DNA of 64,000 nucleotides from Moringa oleifera (taxonomy: Eukaryota; Streptophyta; Magnoliopsida; Brassicales; Moringaceae), in contig JAJFZO010000609.1 of NCBI GenBank assembly GCA_021397835.1, positions 5,954,001 to 6,018,000 on the forward strand. Reading direction: 5' to 3'. The position numbers and the translations under genes are program-made. Under the pieces are notes generated by a model. It did not search any database, was not told the origin of the DNA, and saw only the letters and a list, made by a program, of their open reading frames with translations. Below are positions 24,780-35,402 of this stretch, one piece after another (the first letter of the stretch is position 1; the number at the start of each line of letters is the position of its first letter).

Positions 24780-26336
24780 CCAAAATGGTGAATAATATTT
24801 GTTACTATTTTCTTTCCAGTATAAGATACATTTTTTTTTCTAATTTTAGAATATTTACTTTTTATTTGAATATTTATTTTTAGATTTTATGTTTTCTTTA
24901 ACCACATTTAAAGAGGGTGTAAGGTTTATGAAAAAGAAACTTTGATGAAATTTTAGAATATTAGTAAGATTGCTTTATCCTTTATTCTTTGGAGAACATA
25001 TAAACTTAATTATTAGAGATTTTTGTTGCGTACACTTTTAATTTATCAATTAATCCTTTTATAATTAATTGCAATATCTTTATTATATCAAGTTTTTTAC
25101 TTCAATGTAAATAATGGGTTAAGATTATGTTTAAATATGTTTTAAAAAATTTTAAAAATTTATTTTGATTTTAAATTTTATTTGTTTTTCTGTGTGCATC
25201 AATTGATATCAGAATTGATTTTAATTTTTAAAATTTTCTATTTTTTTGTTTATATATTTTTTAAATTAAAACTTTGAGAAACAACACTCAAAATTGACAA
25301 ATATATTCATGCAAAAAGAAACTCAATCTCCATCGTAGAGTATTGGATTGTGCAAAATATAACGAACATGTCAAATATGTCATATTCATCTGATAAACTA
25401 TTAAAAATAATCCAAAAAAAGATTATATGACTAACTTTGCAGGAATTTGAGTTGAAAAGTACCTATATAGATTTTTAAAAAATTTGAGTAGAAAACTAAC
25501 ATCCAACCATTTGTATTAGCATCTTTTTAGTCATGAAAGGTAAAAGCTAAGACATTAGAAGTTGATCTTGTTACTCCGACTTCAAAAGCTCATGATTAAT
25601 CATCTTAGCAGCTTTATCGACAACAAAAATAAATATTTAAAAATTATTGCTTAAATAGTATAAATCATTTTTACTTCCAAAAAAAATTTTGATCATAAAC
25701 TTAATAGAAATAAAACAATTGAAAAAAGTGCATACAATATATATAAAAGGATGATAATGACATAGTAACGTTCACCATTAATGGTGACTATAGTTGTTTG
25801 AATTTAAGATTAAACAATCAATCACAAAGTAATAGCTCAAAGGATATCATGAAAATTTAACAATTACAAGAGTAGGACATTAGTCATTCTTAAATTCTTA
25901 ATGCAATTAATTAAACTTTTTCAAATCATTTTAGTATAATATTTATTATCAAATTATTTAGTTGAATTGGTGTTAGTGGACGTCATACTCTTAAAAATAT
26001 AAATAAAAAAAAGTGCATAATGCATTAGATAAAAATTTAGCGTGTTGTTCATCTCTATTAAACAAAAAATGTTCACAAAATTTTCAAAATTGGTATTTCA
26101 TGACTTTGAGTAAAATTAATAATTCAGTGTTCTTTTCAGTAAAAACAGAGTGACTTCTGACTAATAAAAAATGGAGAAGAAAAATAAAAAAAATTTACTA
26201 TTGATTAGGAAAAATAATATTATAGTTAGTAAAGATTAAAAGATAAAAAAAAAAAAAATAACTGTAGAAAAGCCTGGATGGATTCATATTTTAAGGTTTC
26301 CTTCCATCGTAAAATCATGTGACTTCTTCTCTATTA
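24780..26336. other. AT-rich intergenic DNA between Copia fragments and the MULE
   Basis: No coding similarity, LTR or terminal repeat recognised on either strand. The region is strongly AT-rich with long A and T runs. Confidence 0.5.
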
Positions 26337-26545
26337 GGGTAAATTTCTTAGAGGAAATTGTCAAAATTAGCATCCCGCCAATATTTTTTTGCAAAAGAAA
26401 CTTCTTTTATTAAGTTGTTTTTTTTTTAGCAGTTACATGTATCAGAAAGACAAAAATACCCTTAAAAAAGACAATGATACCCTTGAAATTAAAATAATTC
26501 AAAAATTGAGGAGATTTGTCTAAATACTTTCTTCATTTGAGCTCT
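26337..26545 (+). repeat. Left terminal inverted repeat of the MULE (imperfect)
   Basis: Begins GGGTAAATTT, contains TCAAAATTAG at 26361-26370 and an ATTTGTC block near 26513. The right end holds the same landmarks in inverted order, but the inner landmark is about 75 bp closer to its end, implying an indel. A pyrimidine-rich CTCTCT tract follows and may be the transposase leader. Confidence 0.5.
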
Positions 26546-26861
26546 CTCTCTCTTTTCGACCTCTTTTTCTTATGTCTGAGTTTTTCTTTGCTCTCTCTTT
26601 TGGTTTTTTCTTCCCTCCTTTGTATCCAAGATCCAAAGAAGGAATCGAAGGTAGTCACTAACATTTTTAACTATTTGTCCTGCAGAGAAGAAAGCTCATA
26701 TTTTTGAGTGCATATTTCTCAATCTCGTGTTTTTTCACAACATATTTGTCTTCAAAATCAGAACGTGCTCGAAGGTGAAAAAGGTGACGGGTATACCTTT
26801 GAACAATAATGTAGCTTGAATATAATTTGTGTTCTTCCATATATATGAATGTATATATATA

Positions 26862-27065
26862 TATATTTAAAAATCGTATCTTAATTGATAAATCGTAACA
26901 TAATTATGCATTTGCGCAACAACGTAGCTTAAATATTCCATTATATATAGAATATGAAAAAATATATATGTTTGAAAATCATGTCTTAGTAAAACGTAAC
27001 ATGATTATGATAATTCGTAACTTCTATCATGAAATCGTAACAAGTTTATGAAATCGTGCCTTATT
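26862..27065 (+). repeat. MULE array 1: AATCGTANCTTA repeats 5' of the transposase
   Basis: About eight degenerate copies of 'aaatcgta(t/a)cttaa' in plus orientation, for example 'aaatcgtaacataa' and 'aaatcgtgccttat'. The array starts about 525 bp from the inferred left end and stops just before the acceptor-like 'tttacag' and start codon at 27119. A (TA)n run at 26848-26866 abuts it. Confidence 0.7.
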
Positions 27066-27118
27066 TTATGTTATAAGTAATTATTTTCAGTTGTAATTTG
27101 AAATATTTTCTTTACAGA

Positions 27119-29831
27119 ATGCGGATAATTGTAACTTAGAATGGTGAGTGGTCTGAGTCCAGTGGTAGTTTTGAGTATGTTGGCAGATATATCAAAACTA
27201 AGGGATATATTATTCGGAGGGGTTTGACATATGTGCAGTTGCTGGATTTGGTTAAATCTTGTGTGGAGGTTGATTTCACTATGACTGATGTTGTACTGCA
27301 TACTATAGTAAGATCTGAAAAAACTGCTAGCAAAATTGAGTTAGTGAATGATGACGATGTTGAGTTTATGTTGTACGATGATAGCATAGTTCCTCGTGTG
27401 ATTGTTGATCTAGTGGAGCGAAATTTTGTTGAGAATAGACAAAGTTTATGTGAAGGTGAAATTTCAAGACGAGTCAATCCTATTAACATAAGTTGTTCTG
27501 GGAGTAATCCAACTATTGAATTAGATGTATATGGAATTGAACCATTCATCCATAGTGAGACTCCCGTTGACACTCAGCATACTAATGAGATCCATACCGA
27601 TGTGATCAACTTGGATGAGCGGGTGGACTATGATATTAGGTGTAAATACCCAATCATGAAAACTCATCCTACTCAACCCACCAGTGAAGATCAATGTGAA
27701 CCCATTCCAGAAGCAGAACATGACAATGAAGAATTGAATGAGAATCTATGTCTTGTCCCACTTTATATCCCAGTTACATGCCCGAAAGTACATAATAATC
27801 CAAGTGATGGTGTTGTCAGACGGTATGGTGTGTTGGGTGCTGAATTACACCGTCTTACGTCGACTTCTACTATAGAATCAGTGACTCCAATTGACACCCT
27901 TGCTAGAGGTCAGTTTTTTCCGAACAAAAAAGAGCTGAAGCGATTTTTGGGTGTGCATGCTTTAACTAAGAACTTTGAGTTTAGAGTCACTAGGTCTAAC
28001 AAATCATTATTTGAGATTGCTTGTAGAGAAAGAAATTGTGCATGGAAGATTCGTGCTGTGAGAGTTACACAAGGACAATTCTTTCAAATTAGAAGGTGTG
28101 ATTTGACACACACTTACACAGTTGAAGAGTTGCATTGACGGCATCGACAAGCAAGTTCTGCCATTATTGGAGAAATTGTGGCTCAAAGGTTGTCTACTAA
28201 TGCTAGAATCATTAAGCCAAAAGATATCATGGGTGATATGAAAGAACTCTATGGCATACAAATTTTATACAGTAAAGCTTGGAAGACTAAAGAGTATGCG
28301 TTGTCTCTTACATATGGTGACCCAATTGAGTCATATCAACAATTGCCGTCATACTGCCACATGTTGCAAACAATTAATCTAGGAACTAAGGCTCACATAT
28401 GTATTGAAGATGGAACTAATCGATTTAAGTATTTATTTGTGGCTCTTGGGCAATCATTGAGGGGGTTCCATTTAGTAATCAGACCGGTCATTGCTATCGA
28501 TGCCACTCACTTAAAAGGAAGGTTTCACGGTGTAATGTTTGTAGCGGCGTGCAAAGATGAGAATGAACAGATATATCCACTAGCATTCGGTTATGGTGAC
28601 TCCGAGAACTATGATGCATGGGAGTGGTTCTTGCGGCAACTGAAAGAAGCTATAGGCTCGGTTGAGGACTTGGTTATTATATCAGATCGTCATGTCAGTA
28701 TTGCAAATGCCATCGCAAAGGTCTTCCCTAATTCTTGTCATGGTTTATGTTCGTGGCATATGGCTCAAAATATAAAGAATAAATTCAAGAGGGAAGATAT
28801 ATCTAAGATATTTTATAATGCAGCAAGGGTATATCGAGAATCTGAATTTAATAAATTGATGACTGAGTTGCAGGCTAATCACCTTAAAGCATTCGAATAT
28901 ATCATGAAGGAAGATCCGAGAAAATGGTCACGTGTGTATTGCCCCTAAAGACGATATCAACTCATGACCACTAACATAGCTGAGAGCTTGAATTCGTGTC
29001 TGTGATTTGCTCGAGAGTTACCTGTGACAGCTCTATTGGAATTCATTCGAGACATGATGCAACGTTAGTTCTATAATCGACTTGAGAGAGCTAAAGTTTG
29101 GAGGTTACAAGTAACAGAATGGGCTCACTCATTGATGACTGAGAGACAAAAAGTTTCATTACAAATGACAGCTTCCAATGTTGATTGGAATGTATTTTTA
29201 ATTAGGCAGAAGGGTAAGGAGGCAATTGTGAATCTTATTGAACGTACTTGCACTTGTAGAGAGTTTCAGGCTGATCTCTTGCCATGTGCACATGCACTAG
29301 CAGCTTCCAGGTGACATTGATGGTTCTGTTGGTAATATTTTTTAATTATTCATTGTTATTGCTTGTATTAACTTCACAAATTTGGCCTTTTTTTACAGGG
29401 AACGTAATATTGACTTCATAACTTTTTGCTCTAACTACTATAAACAGGATCAACTAGTAGCAGCATACTCTGAACCGGTATATCCAATTGGTGATAAGTC
29501 TGATTGAGATGTACCTGAGGAAGTTAGAAGAGTTATTGTATTATCACCAAATAATGGTAAGTCAGCAGGACGTCCTAAAAAATGGAGAATACCCTCTGGT
29601 GGGGAGAGGATGGTCCAAAAGAAGTGCTCTAGATGCATGCAATATGGACACAATCGATTGACGTGCTCAAATCCACAATATTATGATGGAGTGAGTCACT
29701 CTCGATCGTCTAAGGTGCCTGATCAGTTGCGTCGTAAATGTCGTAATTGTGGTATAGTTGGGCATAATTCACAAACTTGTAAAACGCCTCTCAATTCAAC
29801 TTCACTAGATGATGACACAAATGGTTTATGA
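27119..29831 (+). pseudogene. MURA-type MULE transposase with SWIM and zinc-knuckle domains, nonsense-decayed
   Basis: Exon 1 is 27119-29310, the intron 29311-29398 (GT-AG), exon 2 29399-29831: 875 codons including the final stop, in one unbroken reading frame. Domains: an N-terminal PB1-like acidic region; the MuDR DNA-binding domain (about 27.9-28.13 kb, FPNKKELKRFLGVHALTKNF); the MULE DDE domain (about 28.48-28.85 kb, VIAIDATHLKGRF and LVIISDRHVSIANAI with its aspartates); a SWIM finger CTCREFQADLLPCAHAL (29250-29300); and two CxxCxxxGHNxxxC knuckles at 29626-29667 and 29737-29778. Six internal stops break it: TAG 27137, TGA 28136, TAA 28946, TGA 29003, TAG 29066, TGA 29505. Each is one transition from a sense codon, and there is no frameshift. 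The family excises and integrates MULEs, making 8-11 bp target duplications. Confidence 0.9.
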
Positions 29832-29908
29832 TAATTCTAATGTTTTGATTATATTATTATTATTTGCAAACTTATTTTTCATTACTGATTGGTATATTAT
29901 TTTGAGAT

Positions 29909-30475
29909 TCTTAATTCGTACCTTTAATTCGCACCTTTAATTAGTACCTTTAATTCGCATCTTTATTAGTGAAAGCGTACATTGTAATCGTATCTTAAAT
30001 TAAAAATCGTGCCTTCAATTCGCACGATCATTTTCACACTTGTAACAATAAAATCGTAACTTAAATATTGAATGGCGCCATCATTTCGCACCTTTATTCA
30101 TAAAATCGTACCTTACATATTATGTCACCCCTTTAATTCGTACGTTTATTAGTAAAATCGTACATTGTATTCGTGTCTTAAATAATAAATAGTACCTTTA
30201 ATTCGTACCATCTTTTTCACAAATGCACATTAAAAATCGTACCTTAAATATTGAATCTCCCAATCATTTCGTACATTTAGCCGTAAAATCGTACCTTATA
30301 TATTATATCGTACTATTAGTTTGTACCTTTTTAGAAAAATCGTACCTTATGTATTATATCGTATCATTAATTCGTACTTTGATAGAAAAATCATACCTTT
30401 AATGGTAAATAAATCGCACCTTTATTAGTGAAATCGTATCTTCAATGTTAAATAAATCGCACATTCAAGAGTCTT
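29909..30475 (+). repeat. MULE array 2: dense AATCGTACCTTA / AATTCGTACCTTTA array
   Basis: About 30 copies of (A)(A)TCG(T/C)ACCTT(T/A)A in plus orientation, starting about 80 bp after the transposase stop codon. A higher-order duplication is visible: a block starting 'tttattagt' at 29962 recurs at 30145 (183-bp period) with the same series of inner variants. It separates the 3' ends of the two convergent element genes. Confidence 0.85.
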
Positions 30476-30643
30476 CAATGAACACTAACAATATAATGAA
30501 ATTTTTTTTGTAGATTAGAGAAGAAGCAAAATGATTGCACAATGTACTGTAAATGATTCTTTTATTTGCAAAAAAATATTATACACAATTTTTGAATGTA
30601 TATACAAATGAATACAATGTAATGTAAAAAGAATAAAAATATT

Positions 30644-33600
30644 TTAACCCTTATCATCTACAATTGAGTTAGCAAATACATGTAAGGTCATATGCTTCCG
30701 TATCTTTGGCATGTCTTTGTCAGTGTATTTGAGTGTCTTCCTAGTTAGCAAATGCTCTATTATGTACAGCATGTGAGGTCCGCAATTGCCACTGAAAAAA
30801 TAACAACACAGTTAAAAGAAATTAACATTGAACATAAAACTTCTAAATAAGGATAATAATTAGCAAAAAAGAACTCTTACCTTTTTCTTTGCTGAGGGAC
30901 CTTGTTCTTTGGCTCTAGTGTGCAGGAGAGTGGAATATTCGGCTTATTAACGTCTGATTTTTGCATGAAATATCCCCCGCTAGCCATGTAGCTAGGTAGC
31001 ATATATCTGAGGGGATTTTGTTGCCGAATACGCACCTCACTGGGGATCTCTTGTCGGAAAGAGTCATAAATCTTTAAGGAAAATGTCTTCAAATCCACAA
31101 CCACTAACAGCCAGTGAGATCCTCCTACGTGGCATGGAAACATCAACTACATTGAAAAATATTATTTAAATGTCAGTTAAGAGTTCTCATAATATTGCAA
31201 GAAAATAGTTATAACCAACCAATGAAGATATACATACCTTATTCACAGTGTGCCAAGATGGACAATCATGACAAAAGTTGCCTCTCACACGATCCAGGAA
31301 GTCTGGTTCCCATTTGTGTGCTTCAAAATTGGAGTGTGGAGGAGGACAATCAGCATCTAGATCTGCTTGATATTCATTGTAAATGTAAAACATTGCTGTC
31401 TACAAATTTGAGCAAAACAAAGTCAATAAACAAATTGAATATAAAGTATCTAAACAATTAAAGTCCAAGAAACTTACATAGAGCCAAGGATCGCAGATGC
31501 AAACATCTTGTGCATATTCTTGTGGGAACTCCCTCTGCCTTCTTTGAAGGAGACTCAAATATGCTTCAATATGCTGGTTGACATAATAAAAATAATAATA
31601 TAAAATTAAATCAGCATACGAAGTGAAGGCACGAATGCTAATTCGAGTATGGTAAGAATGTAAAAAACAATAGTTTGTAAATTAACTAACTTACAGAGTC
31701 ATCGACCCATTCATCATTGTCTTTGAAGGCCTTAAACCACTCTGTACTAACTGAATGACCGATACCTACATTGTGGCTAAAGAAAATGAAAATAGAGTGT
31801 AAGTAAAAGTTAAAAAATAAAAATTCAATCTAGCTAATAAAACATAAAATGTAACTATAAATGACTTACTATGATTGGCCACTCATGAACTCGTTAAATG
31901 CAGTGAGGATATTGTCTGAGAATTTGGCCTTTGTACTCAGCATGTGAGAGTACTTGGCTCTTTTTTCCCCAGTGTTAAGGTTGACATATGGGCTGCATAG
32001 TTGTCTTGACCTTTTACGGGTCCTAACAACTGGCAGCACACTGTCAGTTGCCTCAACTGAGGTAATAGCTAAGCCTCCCACAGCTTCATTTTGTGGACCT
32101 ACTGCAGGGGCCACTTCCTCATCCATTGGTCCTGCAGTGGCCACTTCCTCTGCATAGGCCCCAGCTTCCTCAATGATGGGAAGATTTGATGTGGAGCCTG
32201 CATTGACACCCTGAAAAAAAGAGAACACAATTAAAGATTTCATCCTTATGTAATAAGTTGTACAATATTAAAAATAAAAAACTAAAGTAATTGTTACATA
32301 CGACATTACTTACATCATTAGGAACTGGTTCTGACATAGGGCGGGGAGGGTCTCGAGCACCAAATCCGTATCCATCCAGGGAGAGCTGGATGGATTTTAA
32401 GATTGCCATTTGCTCCTCATGGCGTCTTTCATTTTGTGATTCCATTTGGTTTAGCCTCGCCTCAAGGAGATCTAATTTCACCTCCATAGCAGTGAGGCGA
32501 CGGCAAACTTCTGAATCATCTGCATTTCTTTCTGCGCCAGATGCTTCACCCTCAATGTTCTACTCCCGCACCTCAGGGGCCATCATCTGTGGCCTCGGCT
32601 CTCTTTTGTCACTGACGACTTCATCAAATGCATGATCCCTCGGTCGCTTGACAGGAAGAAAGCCAACTCGGCGCTGAAAGTAACATAGGTTGTTAATAAT
32701 AAAACACAACAACAAAACTCATATCTATTATGAAGAATACATACCTTATATTGCTTTGGCAAAGCAGAAGGCAATTTGGTGGACTTGTCCTGGATGAGGC
32801 CCTCCACAGTGTCCTCATCCCCACTCGATCGTGTAGCCGGCACATTGGATTGAGCATGTGGCTGCAACGGCATGATCGAATCTTCAACGCCAACATAATA
32901 AGGGGCATGACTCTCAGCAATTATTGGCTCTAACTTTAGCTTAGCCCCCATCCGAAAAAATGAAATGAAGCTTCTAAATTGAAAATGGAAGAAACAAAAT
33001 GAAGAATGAAGGTACGAAATGAGGAATTAAGGTACGAAATTACAAAATAAAGGTACGAAATTAAAAAGTAAAGGCAAGAAATTGAGAATAAAAGGTACGA
33101 AATTGAAAAATAAAGGCACAAAATTGAGAATAAAAGGTACGAAATTGAAAAATGAAGGCACGAAATTGAGAATATAGGCACGAAATTAAAAATTAAAGAC
33201 ACGAAATTGAGAATGCATGTAGGTACGAAATTGAGAATTAAGGTACGATGAAAAATGAAGACACAAAATTGAGAATATAGACACGAAACAAAAAATTAAA
33301 GACACGAAATTGAGAATACATGTAGGTACAAAATTGAGAATTAAGGTACGAATTTGAAAAAAGAGACAAAAATTTGAATGAAGGTACGAAATTGAAAAAT
33401 GAAGACACGAAATCAGAAAGGTAGGTACGAAATGAAAATGAAGACATGATAAGTATACTTACAGTGTTAGTGAAAATCTTCTTGCAATCTGCTGCATGTG
33501 GCTTCCGATGGAACCTCCATCGATAAATTCTAGGCAATGGCAGGTTCGAGCCTGACAACCTACTACCGTGCATGTTGGTAGCAGGAATCACTTCGAAGGC

Positions 33601-34409
33601 AAAAATCTATGGAAAAAGAAGAGAAAATCAAGTTAGGCTTTATGAAGATAAAACATGTATTCAATTAAATAAATGAAAAAAAAATAAAAAGGTATGATCC
33701 TTACTTGCAGTGCCCATATGAAGCCATAGGCATTGTAGTTCACCCTTTTAACGTCCATGGCTCGATTCGCAACTGCCTTCTTAAAATGTTGCAAGGAGTT
33801 GCAGTACACCCATGTGCCCCATGGAAAGCAGTTGAAGGCTTCAATATTATCTACTAAATGGAACTGCCATGTGGGTACATACTAGCGCTTGTCATGGCCT
33901 TTGATGAAACCATTTAGCAAATACAGTAAGCCCAACTTCAGCTTGTCATCTTCATCTTTAAACTCTCCTTCAAGCAGCCTTGTCTTGATGCTACTACCGC
34001 TGACGTTACCCCTCCCCCCGAAGTATTTAGCGAGAACACCAGATGAATTTTCTGCAATTTTGTCTGTGTCCGGTAGCTCGCCAAACTTCAAGCCAGTGAT
34101 TAGGCAGATTTCGATTTTGCTAAAACGAACTTCATTCTGCCCCAGCCTAAACCACATTTCGTCCTCGCGATCTTGTTGTATCTCTCGCAGCAGAAGATTA
34201 TGGACAATAATCCCAGAGAAGTTGAAATCTTTGTGCAAGTGTAGAAAATGCCCCAAGCAGGTCCCTTCAAACTTCTCCTTCTGAGAGTCATCCTTAATTT
34301 CCTTCAAGGTAGGGATGACATCATTGTCGCAGTGTTTTAGTATCTTTCCAGTCTTCCAGGACTCTCTGGGGATCATATATGGCTTCTGAGAAGTAGAGCT
34401 GGTTGCCAT
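30644..34409 (-). pseudogene. DUF1985-ULP1 cysteine protease gene carried by the MULE
   Basis: The start codon at 34409 opens MATSSTSQKPYMIPRESWK. The first exon (34409-33705) contains DUF1985 (about residues 50-235: EMWFRLGQNEVRFSKIEICL, ITGLKFG). Further exons at about 33608-33471, 32939-32746, 32674-32303, 32213-31872, 31777-31696, 31573-31480, 31398-31241 and 31146-30881 lead to the last exon 30791-30644. The C48 catalytic set is visible: His in GGSHWLLVVVDL, Asp in KIYDS and Cys in SGNCGPHMLY, which forms across the last junction. The middle holds a charged coiled-coil stretch (LDLLEARLNQMESQNERRHE). Two in-frame TAG stops (33882-33884, 32560-32562) break it. The family removes SUMO-like modifiers; its role in transposition is unknown. 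Inner exon edges are approximate. Confidence 0.8.
32995..33445 (-). repeat. MULE array 3: repeats in an intron of the ULP1 gene
   Basis: About 24 copies of 'ggtacgaaattgagaataa' and variants (minus strand: TTCGTACCTT core), at 17-20 bp spacing, wholly inside the intron between the second and third exons. A higher-order duplication of 103 bp starts at 33151 and 33254. Copies alternate between GGTACG and G(A/G)CACG forms. Confidence 0.85.
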
Positions 34410-34444
34410 CTACAGGGGCGAAAAAATATCAAAATTAGAATAAA

Positions 34445-34665
34445 CAATAATAAGATACGATTTAAAAAACTTAATACGATAAATTGGTATGATTTACAAA
34501 AACTAGGTACGATTTACCAAAACTAGGTACGATTTACCAAAATTAAGTATGATTTACCAAAATTAGGTACGATTTACCGAAATTAGGTACGATTCTGTAA
34601 AATTAGGTACGATTTATGAAACTAGGTACGATTAATTAGTGCGATTCCTAACATGGTACGAATCT
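34445..34665 (-). repeat. MULE array 4: repeats 5' of the ULP1 gene
   Basis: About eleven copies of 'aggtacgatttaccaaaatt' at roughly 20-22 bp spacing; on the minus strand they read AATCGTACCT, the same core as array 1. The array begins about 35 bp upstream of the ULP1 start codon (34409) and ends about 528 bp from the inferred right end, mirroring array 1. Confidence 0.85.
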
Positions 34666-35069
34666 GATAAACTCATGCAAAACTACACTGCGATTTTTCA
34701 CCCAAACATCGCAGATTGGAAAACTAATACCAAAGCCCAAAAATATTAAACAAAACGTGTGTTCAAGTTATTATACCCATAAACCAAACTCAAAAATATT
34801 AAAAAAACAATGAATGAAAAACGAGGGATGAAACTAAGTCGATATTCAGCAAAAAGGAATGAAGAATTTGAGTTGAAAATATTGTTAAGAAACATACTGC
34901 TATTGATTTTCTTCTGACTCAGTAGCTTGCGGATATTCTTCAAAGGTCGGTTTACAACGAAAGAGAAGAAATGAACAAACACTGAATGTAGAGGGACGAA
35001 ACTAAGTGATGAAGTTTAGCACCAGAGTAATAAGAGAGGGAAAGAGAAACGTTTGATATGTTTGACTTC

Positions 35070-35193
35070 TCAAATTCTCTGTTTGGACAAATAAGTAATT
35101 GCACATGTTAGACAAAGGATAATTTTATCTTAAATGTCAAAAAGGTGCTAAAAACAAATACATTACTAATTTTGATTATTTACGTAAATATCC
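35070..35193 (-). repeat. Right terminal inverted repeat of the MULE (imperfect)
   Basis: Mirror of the left end: CTCAAATTCTC/GGACAAAT (35070-35092) and CTAATTTTGA (35166-35175), ending ...AAATATCC at 35193. Similarity is patchy, consistent with an old element. Confidence 0.5.
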
Positions 35194-35402
35194 TTGTACG
35201 GACGGCTAAAAAAAAATACCTCAATTTCTTAACCATCTGTTAATCTTCAGGCCTGAGAACTTCAAAGAGCATTAATTGTTATCTCACAATGAGGTACCGT
35301 ATCTTCTGATCAAAATAATATCCTGCATCTCTGAGTATACTGGTAGCAACATAGAGATCTCCCGCCTGCCTCCTTCACCCAGCATCTAAGCGGCATCGGC
35401 AG

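Larger units (their letters stand above)
26337..35193. mobile_element. Composite Mutator-like element (MULE) carrying transposase and DUF1985-ULP1 genes
   Basis: The left end starts GGGTAAATTT and the right end, reverse-complemented, GGATATTTAC. Both then share TCAAAATTAG (26361-26370 and 35166-35175 inverted). Further in they share an ATTTGTCxAA...TTTGAG block (about 26512 and about 35070-35092 inverted), indicating long imperfect terminal inverted repeats. No 9-bp target duplication is evident, so the ends may be off by a few bases. The element holds a plus-strand MURA-type transposase and a convergent minus-strand DUF1985-ULP1 gene, an architecture known from ULP1-carrying plant MULEs (Kaonashi-like). 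Four arrays of a TCGTACCTT-based repeat lie within it. Confidence 0.7.

Noticed and set aside
27782..27785. Host-gene status for the MULE transposase (domesticated FAR1/MUSTANG-like gene)
   Set aside because: Internal stop codons, terminal inverted repeats and the companion ULP1 gene mark it as a transposon copy, not a domesticated gene.
27136..28261. Minus-strand open frames opposite the MULE transposase
   Set aside because: They are shadows of the transposase coding strand; the sense strand carries the conserved domains.
29909..30475. CRISPR-like array
   Set aside because: The short repeats are degenerate, lack unique spacers of constant length, and lie in a plant DNA transposon; they are tandem minisatellite copies.
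32936..33591. Minus-strand open frames with serine/phenylalanine/leucine-rich repetitive peptides
   Set aside because: They are translations of the GGTACGAAATTGAGAAT repeat array in an intron, not protein genes.
33889..34284. Plus-strand open frame of 131 codons
   Set aside because: It is antisense to the DUF1985 exon and has no recognisable domain.
26328..35202. 9-bp target duplication around the MULE
   Set aside because: The flanks of the inferred ends (tctctatta and ttgtacgga) do not match, so none is claimed.
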